Origin: JALCLA01 sp965653565
GTDB lineage: Bacteria; Pseudomonadota; Gammaproteobacteria; Xanthomonadales; Xanthomonadaceae
Length of the DNA: 64,000 nt
Assembly: GCA_965653565.1 (NCBI GenBank)
Contig: CBFHAI010000012.1
Coordinates: forward strand, 34,058 to 98,057
Direction: 5' to 3'
The notes under the pieces are model-generated. The model did not search any database. It had not been told where the DNA came from and saw only the letters and a list, made by a program, of their open reading frames with translations. The first letter of the stretch is position 1. Each line of letters starts with the position of its first letter. Shown here piece after piece: positions 35,816 to 44,571 of the stretch. The position numbers and the translations under genes are program-made.

Positions 35816-36562
35816 TCACGCCGCCGGCGCCTTGCGGCCGAGCAGCATCGCGCCGATATGGCGATTCTGATCGTAGGATTGCACCAGGGCCGGCGCGCAA
35901 CCGCGCGCGCGCAACAGATCGAACACCGCCGCCAGGTTGTAGGTATTCATCTCGGTGATCGGCTCGGCCAGCGGACGCCGACGTACCAGGTTGTAGGCCC
36001 AGTGCGCCGGCGCAAAGCGATAACGCAATGCATTGAGCCGGCGGCGCCACGGTTTCATGTCGCCGATGGTCATATGGATGGCGTAGGCCCCGCCCGGGGC
36101 GACGCGATCGAGCAGGCCCGCGATGATGGCCATGCCCTGCTTGGGGCGGATGTGCTGCATCACGATGTAGGTGTGCACCAGATCGAAGGTCGGCGTCGTC
36201 GGCACGTTTTCCAGGCCTTGCACCAGCTCGATCGAGGGCCGCTCGCCGAGATTGCCGCGCGCTTCGCGCAACATCGACGGCGAGATATCGACCCCGACTA
36301 CGCGTTCGAAGCGCGATGCCAGCGGCGCCAGCAATCGTCCGACGCCGCAACCGAAATCGAGCGCGCTCGATTGCCGCGAAAACGGCCCGAAGTGCCGCGT
36401 CAGCAAGTCGAACACCTGTGCGATGTGCTGTTCGCCGCTGGCGAAGAACTCGCTGCGCGAACGATCGTCCATCTGTGAGGTTTCGACGCCCAGGACGCCA
36501 CGATAGGGATTGTGGCTGCCCCACTTTTCCCACTGCCGATCGGTTGCTGAAGCCTTGCTCAT
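35816..36562 (-). CDS. Class I SAM-dependent methyltransferase
   Basis: This 248-residue protein has the SAM-binding motif I as ALDFGCGVGRLLAPLA (about residues 67-82), then VVGVDISPSML (motif II acidic residue), FDLVHTYIVMQHI and LLDRVAPGGAYAIH (motif III region). The acceptor is unknown. Within the sugar operon it probably methylates a sugar hydroxyl or amino group, or caps the chain end, which controls length in some O-antigens. Confidence 0.9.
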   Translation of the reverse strand: MSKASATDRQWEKWGSHNPYRGVLGVETSQMDDRSRSEFFASGEQHIAQVFDLLTRHFGPFSRQSSALDFGCGVGRLLAPLASRFERVVGVDISPSMLREARGNLGERPSIELVQGLENVPTTPTFDLVHTYIVMQHIRPKQGMAIIAGLLDRVAPGGAYAIHMTIGDMKPWRRRLNALRYRFAPAHWAYNLVRRRPLAEPITEMNTYNLAAVFDLLRARGCAPALVQSYDQNRHIGAMLLGRKAPAA

Positions 36563-36613
36563 CTCTCACCTCTGAAGCGATCGCGCGTCGGCGCTGTCGC
36601 GGTTTTTCACTGC

Positions 36614-37288
36614 CTAACGAAGAATCCGCACCGGCATGAACGCCTCGGCCGCAGCCATTCCCACGCTGTGGCCGCGATGGTGCGCCAGATGGCGCAGCCC
36701 TTCCATGCTGCGCGCATGCGGCGCTGCGCGCATCTCTTCTGCGTACGCCGCCAGCGCGCGCAACTTGATATCGAGAAACGCGCTGATGTCGACGAACCAG
36801 GTCGGCGCGAACGGGCGCAGATCGTGCGCGCTCCACTCGGTGCTCGACACGGTTTCGAAGGCAAGCACAGTGCGGACGCAGGCGCCCGGCTGCGGCCGGC
36901 AGGCCGTCAACACGGCCTGGTGCGCGACACGATGATCGACATTGAGATCGCCGTGATGATGGGTGTAGATCACCTCGGGCCGCCACTCGGCGATCGCCGC
37001 TTCCAGCGGACGCACCACATCGAGCAGCGCCACGGTATCGAGCCGATTGTCGGGCAGTGCCAGGAAACGCTGCGCTCGCACGCCGAGGATTTCGGCAGCC
37101 TGCTGCGCGGCGGCGAGTCGACGCTGCGCCTGCGCATCACCGCCGGCATCGCGTGAACTCACCCCATCGGCGAGAAACAGCACGCGCACCACGTCGCCTT
37201 CCGCTGCGTGGCGGGCGATGCTGCCCCCGCAGCCCAGGGCCTCGTCGTCGGCATGCGCGGCCACCACCAGGATCGAACGACCGCTCAT
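36614..37288 (-). CDS. PIG-L family N-deacetylase
   Basis: This 224-residue zinc-dependent deacetylase of the LmbE/PIG-L family shows the metal and catalytic motif AAHADDEALGCGG near the N-terminus (residues ~10-22) and the second metal site THHHGDLNVDH about 100 residues later. Such enzymes remove N-acetyl groups from GlcNAc-type or related sugars. In this operon it may free an amino group on a sugar or nonulosonic acid for a different acyl group. The ATG overlaps the upstream stop (ATGA, 37285-37288). Confidence 0.92.
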   Translation of the reverse strand: MSGRSILVVAAHADDEALGCGGSIARHAAEGDVVRVLFLADGVSSRDAGGDAQAQRRLAAAQQAAEILGVRAQRFLALPDNRLDTVALLDVVRPLEAAIAEWRPEVIYTHHHGDLNVDHRVAHQAVLTACRPQPGACVRTVLAFETVSSTEWSAHDLRPFAPTWFVDISAFLDIKLRALAAYAEEMRAAPHARSMEGLRHLAHHRGHSVGMAAAEAFMPVRILR

Positions 37289-38091
37289 CGCAACACTCCG
37301 GCTTCGGTCAGATTCTTCAGCGTCGTCGCGACGCGGGCGGCCAACGCCGCATCGCGCGCAGCGATGAAACCCTCGGTCTTTTCCCAGGCGCCGTCGAATC
37401 GATAGTCGGCGCCGTCGGACGTTATCAAACTGGCGCCGATCTCGCGAAAGATGGCCGCGGCCGGCGCCAGATCCCAATCGCGCACACGCACATCCTTGAC
37501 GAACACATCCGCCACGCCGCTGGCCACCAGGCAGCATTTCAAGCCCAGGCTGCCGCTTTCGAGATAGCCGGAAATCGGAAGTTGCTGCATCAACTGTGCA
37601 ACGATTCCATGCGGCTCGGGAGTGTTGTCCACCGTCACCAGTTCGTCGCGCGGCGACGACGGTTGCATTCGGCTCTCGTCGAGCCAGGCACCGCGACCGT
37701 GCATTCCTGCGTAGAAACGATCGAGCGCCGGCGCGAACACGAAGCCAGCCACCGGCATCGCGTCCTCGATCAGCGCGGCTTGCGTGACGAAGCCGGCGAA
37801 ACCATGCAGCCAGCTCGCGGTCCCGTCGATCGGATCAATGAGCCAGTAACGCGCAGGACGGGCTTCCGAATGCTGCGCGTCTTCTTCGCTGACGATGGGC
37901 ACGGACGGCCATTGTTCGGCAAGCGCAGCGCTGAGTTTCTCGTGCGCCCAGCGGTCGGCCTGCAACTTCAGATCACGCTGCGACAACACCGATCGCGCGG
38001 CATCGTCGCGGCGCCAGTCGAGCAGATCGCGACCGAGCGCGCGCATGCTCGCGACCAGCGCGCGTTCGGCAACGGTGAGGACGGCGTGCAT
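37285..38091 (-). CDS. Inositol monophosphatase / CysQ-type phosphatase
   Basis: This 268-residue Mg-dependent, Li-sensitive-type phosphatase has the metal motifs PIVSEED (about 67-73), YWLIDPIDGTASWLHGF (about 82-98) and VRDWDLAPAAAIFREIGA (C-terminal half). Family members hydrolyse 3'-phosphoadenosine 5'-phosphate (CysQ), inositol phosphates or sugar phosphates. Its place inside a surface-sugar operon, with one-base and four-base overlaps, suggests a sugar-phosphate substrate. A link to the PAPS-producing cysDNC genes at the other end of the window cannot be excluded. Confidence 0.9.
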   Translation of the reverse strand: MHAVLTVAERALVASMRALGRDLLDWRRDDAARSVLSQRDLKLQADRWAHEKLSAALAEQWPSVPIVSEEDAQHSEARPARYWLIDPIDGTASWLHGFAGFVTQAALIEDAMPVAGFVFAPALDRFYAGMHGRGAWLDESRMQPSSPRDELVTVDNTPEPHGIVAQLMQQLPISGYLESGSLGLKCCLVASGVADVFVKDVRVRDWDLAPAAAIFREIGASLITSDGADYRFDGAWEKTEGFIAARDAALAARVATTLKNLTEAGVLR

Positions 38092-38951
38092 CAGGCAAGC
38101 ATCCGGCGCACCACGGCATCGAACCGCGGCGGCTTGCGGCCGGCCACCGCTTCGAACCGCGACAGGTCGAATTCGAAACCCGGATGCTTCACGTCATACG
38201 GAATCGGCATTCCGCTGGCCTGCGCCAACGTATCGACGAAGGCATCGATCGAAATACGTCCGGCATAGCCGAGGTTGATCGGTTGCAAGCGTTGCGGAAC
38301 TGCGTCGACGAGATCGGCGATTCCGGCCGCCGCATCCCCCACATCCATCGCCGCCCAGGTGATCGGTTGCTGCGGTAGTGTCGGCATCCGGCCGGCGCGC
38401 ACGGCTTCGACCGCGTTGTACACCAGGCCCGAGCGGCGCGATGCGCCGTACAGCCCGGGAATCCGTATCGCCCAGCCCGCCACACCCGACTCGCGTGCCA
38501 GCCCTTCGGCTTGCAGCTTTCCGCGCGCGTAGGCCGAGGTCGGGTGGCATTCGTCGCTTTCCTTGGCCGGGCCGTCATCGCGATCGCCGTAAACCGTCAT
38601 CGACGAAATCAGCAACAGCGGCGCCATGGAGGCGGCGAGCACGTTCTCCAGCAACCGAACGCTGGCGGCCGCCGCGGCGTCATCGCCATAGGCTTCGAGC
38701 GTCGTCGGCACCACGGCGGCGGCGTGCACAATCAACTCTGGCCGCACCAGATCGACGGCGCGGCGCACCGCATCCCGGTCGGCGAGATCGAGCGGCAACG
38801 ATTCATCTGCATCGGCCGCGCGCGCCGTCGCCGTGACGCGATGACCCACAGCGCGCAACCGTTCGCACAACTGCGTACCGAGATAGCCGCGCGCGCCCGT
38901 CACCAGAATGCGGCGGGCCTTCGATTCGGCGGTGGCGGATGGCTGGTTCAA
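38091..38951 (-). CDS. NAD-dependent epimerase/dehydratase (extended SDR)
   Basis: This 286-residue protein has the nucleotide-binding motif RRILVTGARGYLGTQL, the VHAAAV segment, the catalytic Ser region LLLISSMTVYG and the YARGK (YxxxK) active site. It is close in style to dTDP-4-keto-sugar reductases and UDP-sugar 4-epimerases; substrate cannot be told. Its stop shares one base with the phosphatase start (TGATG). It lies six bases after the NeuB/PseI gene, so it probably acts in the same sugar pathway. Confidence 0.92.
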   Translation of the reverse strand: MNQPSATAESKARRILVTGARGYLGTQLCERLRAVGHRVTATARAADADESLPLDLADRDAVRRAVDLVRPELIVHAAAVVPTTLEAYGDDAAAAASVRLLENVLAASMAPLLLISSMTVYGDRDDGPAKESDECHPTSAYARGKLQAEGLARESGVAGWAIRIPGLYGASRRSGLVYNAVEAVRAGRMPTLPQQPITWAAMDVGDAAAGIADLVDAVPQRLQPINLGYAGRISIDAFVDTLAQASGMPIPYDVKHPGFEFDLSRFEAVAGRKPPRFDAVVRRMLA

Positions 38952-38957
38952 GACAAC

Positions 38958-40025
38958 TCAAACCATCGACCAGTCGATGTGATGATCGGCAGGAATCGCC
39001 TGCCTGGCGCTGCGTCCGAGCAGCGCGCCGATCAAATGCGGCGCGATGCCGGCGCCGGGACGTTTGATCGCGAGCATGTCTTCGGTAATCACTTCCCCGG
39101 CGGCGATATCGCGCGCCGCGTGGATCGATCGGCGCACCTTCTCGGCCATTTCCACTTCGGCGCCGCGCGGACCGTTCTTCACGCCATCGCCCATCGCCGC
39201 TTCGGTGTCGCGGATACGGCGCACCATCGCGGCCAGCTCGGCCGGTTCCATCGCGAACGAATGATCCGGGCCCGGCAGCGAACGGTCGAGGGTGAAATGC
39301 TTTTCGATCATGCACGCGCCAAGCGCCGCGGCGGCGCACGAAACCGTATCGCCCAGGGTGTGATCGGAATAGCCCGTCAACACGCCGAACGCCTGGCGCA
39401 TGCTGCTCATCGCCCGCAGATTCGACATGTCGACCGGCGCCGGATACAGCGAGGTGCATTGCAGCAGCACGATCTGGTCGTTGCCGGCGGCGCGGCAGGT
39501 ATCGACCGCACGCTGGATGTCCATCCAGTCGGCCAGGCCGGTGGACAGGATGATCGGCTTGCCGGTGCGCGCGATGTGCGCGATCAGGCGCGGGTCGCTC
39601 AGATCGAACGAGGCTACTTTCATCGCCGGCACATCGAGCATGGCGAGTTCGTCGACCGCCTCGAAATCGCAGGGCGAGGAGAAGAAATCGACGCCGCGCT
39701 TGCGGCAATAGTCCTGCAGCGGCCGATGCCAGGTGCGATCGAGTTCGAGCGTGCGCAGCAGATCCTGGATGCTTTCGCCTTCCATCAGATAGGACGGCAT
39801 GCGCGCGAATTTCGAGACGTGCGATTGCGCGCGGAAGGTCTGGAACTTGACCGCGTCGGCCCCGCCATCGACGGCCGCGTCGATCATGCGGATCGCCAGC
39901 TCCCAATCCTGATTGTGATTCGATCCGATCTCGGCGATGACGTAGCACGGGTGCCCGTCGCCGACCTTGCGTGTGCCGATCGTTATTTCCCGCATCGCGG
40001 GATTGCTGTGCGTGTTCGTGTTCAC
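38958..40025 (-). CDS. pseI: Nonulosonic (pseudaminic/sialic-type) acid synthase with SAF domain
   Basis: This 355-residue NeuB-family enzyme condenses a hexosamine with phosphoenolpyruvate to a nine-carbon sugar acid. The TIM-barrel shows YVIAEIGSNHNQDWELA, AVKFQTF, STGLADW, LLQCTSLYPAP, GYSDHTLGDTVS and MIEKHFTLDRSLPGPDH. The C-terminal antifreeze-like SAF domain holds IKRPGAGIAP. PseI is inferred from the PseB, PseC and PseG relatives upstream; the motifs alone would equally suit NeuB or LegI. The GTG at 40025 gives the full frame, and the ATG at 39995 (MREITIG) is a reasonable alternative start. Confidence 0.88.
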   Translation of the reverse strand: MNTNTHSNPAMREITIGTRKVGDGHPCYVIAEIGSNHNQDWELAIRMIDAAVDGGADAVKFQTFRAQSHVSKFARMPSYLMEGESIQDLLRTLELDRTWHRPLQDYCRKRGVDFFSSPCDFEAVDELAMLDVPAMKVASFDLSDPRLIAHIARTGKPIILSTGLADWMDIQRAVDTCRAAGNDQIVLLQCTSLYPAPVDMSNLRAMSSMRQAFGVLTGYSDHTLGDTVSCAAAALGACMIEKHFTLDRSLPGPDHSFAMEPAELAAMVRRIRDTEAAMGDGVKNGPRGAEVEMAEKVRRSIHAARDIAAGEVITEDMLAIKRPGAGIAPHLIGALLGRSARQAIPADHHIDWSMV

Positions 40026-40048
40026 CGGATCGCGCTCACTTGTCGTGC

Positions 40049-40969
40049 TCAGTCGGATACAGGGTGGAAGTCATTGCGCCAATGCCGCCGCAGGCCGACC
40101 GCGCGCTCGGGCACGAACAGCGCCGTGGCCGTCGATTCGGTGAAAACATCGAAACCGGTCTCGAGCGCCAGGCAGAACGTGGTCGAAACGCGCGGATTGA
40201 TTTCGAAAGGCATCACCCGGCCGTCCGCGGTGAGAATGCATTGCAGGTTGTAGACGCCCGTCGCCCGGAAATGATTCTGGAACAACTGCACGTAGCTCAC
40301 AATCCGGGCCTGCGACTCGGCCACCGCGACGATCGTGATGCCGCGCTTGACCTGCACTCGCACCGGAATCACGGCGCGCAGCCGGCCGGCGGCGTCGGCA
40401 GCGACGAAAACCGTGTATTCCTCGCCGACACAGCGTTGCTGCGCGACGAAATCGCTTGCCGGCGCTTCCTGCAGCGTCAGATAGGCGTCGATCTGCGCTG
40501 CGCTTTTCAATGTCATGACGCCGCGCGAACCGCGCCCCGAGCGCGGCTTGGCGATCAGCGGAAATTCGATGCCGGCGTAATCGCGCAGCGGCCGCGTTTC
40601 GGGAACCGCCAGGCCCGCCTGCGCGATGGCGCGCATCGCGGCGAGCTTGTCGAGCATCAACTCGACGAACCCGGCCTGCGGCAGCAGGATGCGAAAACGC
40701 ACTTGTCCGTGCAGGCGCGACAACGCCGGCAGCTCTTCGTCGACGCCGGGTACGAGCACGTCGATGCGATGCCGCTCGCACAGTGCCACGACTTGCGAAA
40801 CGAAATCCGCATCGCGTGCGAACGGCACCGCGAGCCGCCGTTCCACCGGAATGCACGGGTCGATCGCAAGCGGATCGGCGTCGGCAAAAAACAGTTCGTG
40901 CTGCGCGCTGAGTTTGCGCCACAGCGCCTCGTTGCCGGCGCCGCCGCCCCCGGTGAAAAGCAGCTTCAT
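40049..40969 (-). CDS. ATP-grasp enzyme (CarB/PylC-like)
   Basis: This 306-residue protein opens MKLLFTGGGGAGNEALW, a preATP-grasp nucleotide fold. An ATP-grasp domain follows with FPLIAKPRSGRGSRGVM, then LQCILTADGRVMPFEINPRV carrying the Mg-binding Glu and Asn. ATP-grasp enzymes form C-N or C-O bonds through an acyl phosphate. Here it may ligate an amino acid or other carboxylate to an amino sugar, or amidate the sugar acid; this is inference. It lies between PseG and PseI genes, with an ATGA overlap upstream. The protein is short compared with full carbamoyl-phosphate-synthase-like proteins but looks complete. Confidence 0.85.
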   Translation of the reverse strand: MKLLFTGGGGAGNEALWRKLSAQHELFFADADPLAIDPCIPVERRLAVPFARDADFVSQVVALCERHRIDVLVPGVDEELPALSRLHGQVRFRILLPQAGFVELMLDKLAAMRAIAQAGLAVPETRPLRDYAGIEFPLIAKPRSGRGSRGVMTLKSAAQIDAYLTLQEAPASDFVAQQRCVGEEYTVFVAADAAGRLRAVIPVRVQVKRGITIVAVAESQARIVSYVQLFQNHFRATGVYNLQCILTADGRVMPFEINPRVSTTFCLALETGFDVFTESTATALFVPERAVGLRRHWRNDFHPVSD

Positions 40970-42540
40970 GAAATTCTCCGCACGGATGCGGCAGCCGCAT
41001 CGGGTGCCGACCCGGGCTCGATGGCGAGCGACAGAACCAAGCTTTCGGTAGCGAAGCCGGCGCGCTCGAACACGGCGCGCGAGGCGGTGTTGTCGCGCAT
41101 CACCCGCGCCACGACTTTGGACAACCCGGCGACACGTTCGCGCACGACCGAAACGGCATCCTGCACCACCGCGGCGCCTAATCCCTCGCCGATGCGCGCC
41201 GGATCGAGGTAGAGCGAGATTTCGGCCGAATCTCCGTGCAGATCGAATCGAACGCAGGCGAAATCGCCGCGCGCATCGACCGCGATCAGCAGCAAGCGAT
41301 CCTCGGCGCGCAGCACCGAGTCCATCCAGGCGCGGTGTCCGTCGAAATCGATTTCGCGTGCGTCGAAAAAATGCCGGCGCACCGTTGGATCGTTCCGCCA
41401 GCCGTAAAGCATTCGCGCATCGGCCAGCGTCGCGTCGCGAAACCGCAGCGACGGCAGCAGCAGGCGTTGCGCCACGCGCGACGCACCGCGCCCGTCGCAC
41501 ATTTGCGCAGCAGCAACGCTCATCGCAAGGCGGGCGTCGGGATCCTGCAGTGCGTGCGCGACGAAGGTCGTCAGCGCGGATTTCGACCCGGCACTGAGCC
41601 GACCCGCATACCAGTGCGCACCGGCACGGCCAAGCGCGCGCGCGATCGAATTCTGGTTGTCGGCTACGGCGAGCACGATCGCCGGCAGGCCGAGCGCGCA
41701 ACGCTCCCACGAGGTTCCGCCGGCCGCGCCGATGCCCAAGTCGGCGTCGGCGATCAGGCGTGCCATGTCGGCAACGTCGACCAATACCTCGGTGGCGTGC
41801 GGCATCGTGGCGGCCAGTGCGCGCACCTTGGCCAGCGCCGGCGCCGTCGAGCCGAGGACGACGCGGATCCGTGCCCCGGCTGCGAGTGGCGCTTCGCGCA
41901 ATGCATCGAGCACGAGGCTCGATACGTCGTCGCGATCGACGCCTCCCATCGTCACCAATATCTCGTTCACCGTGTCGGCGCCACGGTTTCGCATCGCCTG
42001 CTCGCGCAACTCGCCGAACTCCGGACGCAGCAACGCATAGTGCGGGCCCAGCAGCAGGCGGCAGGAAGCGGGCACGCGCGCTAGATAGTCGGACTCGCGG
42101 CGGCCGAAGGTTTGATCGAGCAGCAGATCGCACACGTGATCGCGATCGGCCAGGTCGTCGATCGCCATCAAACGTTCGCAGCTGCCGCGCAACGCGGTTT
42201 CCCAGCGCGCATCGAGGGCGTAGTGATCGACGATCAACCAGTCGGCTTTTTCGCCGCGCAGCGCATCGCGGGTTTGATCGGCATCAGTGCGCCAATCGGT
42301 TCCGAGCCACGTCGCGTGCACCGGCTGCGCATCGATTTCGAAAGTCGTACGCGCAGGCCCCAGAGCCGTGATCTCGAAACGGCGTTGCCTGACTAGGTCG
42401 AACAGGTGGCCGTCGTGTTCTCGCGACAAGAAACGACACTGTGCACCGCCCGCGCGCAGGCGATCGGCCAGTGCCAGGCATCGCATCACATGGCCATTGC
42501 CGATAAGCAGCGAAGCGTCGGTGCGGAAGACGATTTGCAC
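40966..42540 (-). CDS. pseG: PseG-type UDP-sugar hydrolase fused to a GNAT acetyltransferase
   Basis: Residues 1 to about 345 match PseG, which releases UDP from the 2,4-diacetamido sugar before condensation with PEP. Visible are FRTDASLLIGNGHVMRCLAL, IDDLADRDHVCDLLLDQ, ILVTMGGVDRDD and GIGAAGGTSWERCALGLPAI. Residues about 355-510 form a GNAT domain (LRFRDATLADARMLYGWRND, LYLDPARIGEGLGAAVVQDA, VMRDNTASRAVFERAGF). The fusion joins the hydrolase with an N-acetyltransferase, although a second separate GNAT gene is present at 45439-45969. It lies three bases after the 675-residue fusion gene. Confidence 0.9.
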   Translation of the reverse strand: MQIVFRTDASLLIGNGHVMRCLALADRLRAGGAQCRFLSREHDGHLFDLVRQRRFEITALGPARTTFEIDAQPVHATWLGTDWRTDADQTRDALRGEKADWLIVDHYALDARWETALRGSCERLMAIDDLADRDHVCDLLLDQTFGRRESDYLARVPASCRLLLGPHYALLRPEFGELREQAMRNRGADTVNEILVTMGGVDRDDVSSLVLDALREAPLAAGARIRVVLGSTAPALAKVRALAATMPHATEVLVDVADMARLIADADLGIGAAGGTSWERCALGLPAIVLAVADNQNSIARALGRAGAHWYAGRLSAGSKSALTTFVAHALQDPDARLAMSVAAAQMCDGRGASRVAQRLLLPSLRFRDATLADARMLYGWRNDPTVRRHFFDAREIDFDGHRAWMDSVLRAEDRLLLIAVDARGDFACVRFDLHGDSAEISLYLDPARIGEGLGAAVVQDAVSVVRERVAGLSKVVARVMRDNTASRAVFERAGFATESLVLSLAIEPGSAPDAAAASVRRIS

Positions 42541-42543
42541 GAA

Positions 42544-44571
42544 TCAGTTCAACCGCTTGAAGCCGGCGTGGCATACCGGGCCTTTCAGCAGCGACATGAC
42601 ATCGCGGCCGTCTTCGCATTCGCGGATCAGCGCGAAGATCGGCTCGAGCGCGTCGAAGTAACCGTCGACAATCTCCGGCGTGTGCTCGGTGCAGACGTAG
42701 ACGCAGTTGCCGGCAAGATATCCCTTGGCCAACATCTCCTGCGTGATCAGCGTCTTGTAAGCCAGCGCGTTCGGGCTGACGAAGGAGAAGCCGGTCAGCG
42801 CCGGCAAGCCCCAATGATCCATCTTCAGGCCGTGCCGCTCGGCCAGCCGCTGCCAGCGTTCGCGGATCGCCAGGCCGGTCTGCGTGATGCTGTCCCACGA
42901 GCGCAGGCGCTGCATCACTTCGAGCGTCTTGAGCGCAGCGGCCGGACCGATGCGTTCGGTCCAGAAGGTGCTGCTGATGAAGGTCGATTGCGCCGCCTCC
43001 ATCACTTCGCGCCGGCCGATCGTGGCAGTGATCGCATAGCCGTTGCCGAGCGCCTTGCCGAACATCGCCATGTCGGGCTCCACGCCGTAGAGTTTGTGCA
43101 GGCCGCCGAAGGTCTGCCGGAAACCCGAGGTGCATTCATCGAAGATGAGCACGATGCCGCGGCTGGTGGCCAGGTCGCGCACCTTCTGCAGGAAGCCGTC
43201 TTCCGGCCCGCGATTGCGCGAGACTTCCATCTTGATGACGCCGATGTCGTGCTCATCGCACAACTGCAGCAGGCCGGCGAAATCGTTGTAGTTGAACGGC
43301 AGCACCGTGCCGCGCAGATTCTGCGGCACGCCTTTGGGCTCAAGCCCGGGCAGCAGGTGCCCGGCGAGATTCTTCTCGTCGCCGAGGTTGGCCGAGAGAT
43401 ACCAATCGTGCCAGCCGTGGTAGCCGCAGAATGCGACCTTGTCGCGGCCCGAAGCCGCGCGCGCGATGCGGATCGCGACCGCGTTGGCCTCGCCGCCGCT
43501 GCGCGCCAGGCGCGCCATGTCGGCCCAAGGATGCAGCGCCACCAGTTGCTCGGCGAGGTAGACCTCCTCGGGGCAATTGAAGGTCGACATATTGCCGGCC
43601 TGCACCACCTGCGCGACGGCCGCATCGACTTCCGGATGGCCATAACCCAGGGTGTTGGTGCCGATGCCCATGATCGACATATCGATGTACTGGTTGTCGT
43701 CGAGGTCCCACACCGTGCAGCCGCGTGCTCGGCTGAAGTACGACGGCCATTGCTCGGGCAGGAACATTTCCGAGCGCTTGGACAGCAGCATGTTGCCGCC
43801 CGGAATCACCTGCTTGGCGCGCTTCCAGAGTTTCTGGCCGGTACCCAGGGTGGCGCCCTGGTTGCGGATCAGGTGCGCGTTGGCGGCGAACAGCGCCGGT
43901 TGCGCGCGCTGCAAGGCAAGCACATCGCGCCAGCCGAAATCGAGGCGGTCGGCGAAATGTTCGAAGACGTTCTTCACCACGTCGAAATCACCGGCTTCGT
44001 CGACCGTCCAGCGCAGATCGGAGAGGTCTTCCGCGTTGCGCACGGTGGTGGTGCGGAAGCGGCCGGGTTCGCGCAGGTACGGCGTCACGTGCTCGCGATC
44101 GAACGGCTTTTGCGTTTCATCGGCGGCGCGTCGCAAGGAGGCGAAGGAAAACACTTCGACATCAAGCCCGTCCGGATAGCTGGCAGGATCGGAGTTGGTG
44201 AGGTAGTCGACTCCCTGCTTGGTGAAGGCATCGACCGCCTCATCCACCAGCGCCGGATCGATCAGCGGGCAATCGCCGGTGATGCGCACCACGGTATCGG
44301 CGCCGGCCTGCGCGGCGGCCTTGACGAAGCGGTCGAGAACATCGTTCTCGCTGCCGCTGAAGCAGGCATAGCCGAGCTTTCGTACATGCTCGACGAGCGG
44401 ACGGTTGGCCGGATCGTCCGATGTCGCAACGACGATTTCGTCGACGCGCTGCGCGCGTTTCAAGCGCGCCAGCAGCAGTTCGATCATCGGCGTGCCGCGG
44501 ATCGGACGCATCACTTTGTTGGGAAGGCGGGTCGAGCCCATGCGGGCCTGCACGATCGCGACAGTTTTCAT
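42544..44571 (-). CDS. SpsF-like cytidylyltransferase fused to a class III aminotransferase
   Basis: This is a 675-residue two-domain protein. The N-terminal ~235 residues are an SpsF/CMP-sugar-synthetase-like nucleotidyltransferase (VAIVQARMGSTRLPNKVM, VVATSDDPANRPLVEHV, VVRITGDCPLIDPALVDEAV). From about 250 the protein is a fold-type I, class III (glutamate-1-semialdehyde-like) aminotransferase with NTLGYGHPEV, LARSGGEANAVAIRIARA, CGYHGWHDWY, IFDECTSGFR and the PLP lysine K506 in FGKALGNGY. No separate PseF/NeuA is present, so the first domain is the best candidate for CMP activation of the sugar acid. The aminotransferase step is extra to the standard pseudaminate route. Confidence 0.88.
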   Translation of the reverse strand: MKTVAIVQARMGSTRLPNKVMRPIRGTPMIELLLARLKRAQRVDEIVVATSDDPANRPLVEHVRKLGYACFSGSENDVLDRFVKAAAQAGADTVVRITGDCPLIDPALVDEAVDAFTKQGVDYLTNSDPASYPDGLDVEVFSFASLRRAADETQKPFDREHVTPYLREPGRFRTTTVRNAEDLSDLRWTVDEAGDFDVVKNVFEHFADRLDFGWRDVLALQRAQPALFAANAHLIRNQGATLGTGQKLWKRAKQVIPGGNMLLSKRSEMFLPEQWPSYFSRARGCTVWDLDDNQYIDMSIMGIGTNTLGYGHPEVDAAVAQVVQAGNMSTFNCPEEVYLAEQLVALHPWADMARLARSGGEANAVAIRIARAASGRDKVAFCGYHGWHDWYLSANLGDEKNLAGHLLPGLEPKGVPQNLRGTVLPFNYNDFAGLLQLCDEHDIGVIKMEVSRNRGPEDGFLQKVRDLATSRGIVLIFDECTSGFRQTFGGLHKLYGVEPDMAMFGKALGNGYAITATIGRREVMEAAQSTFISSTFWTERIGPAAALKTLEVMQRLRSWDSITQTGLAIRERWQRLAERHGLKMDHWGLPALTGFSFVSPNALAYKTLITQEMLAKGYLAGNCVYVCTEHTPEIVDGYFDALEPIFALIRECEDGRDVMSLLKGPVCHAGFKRLN

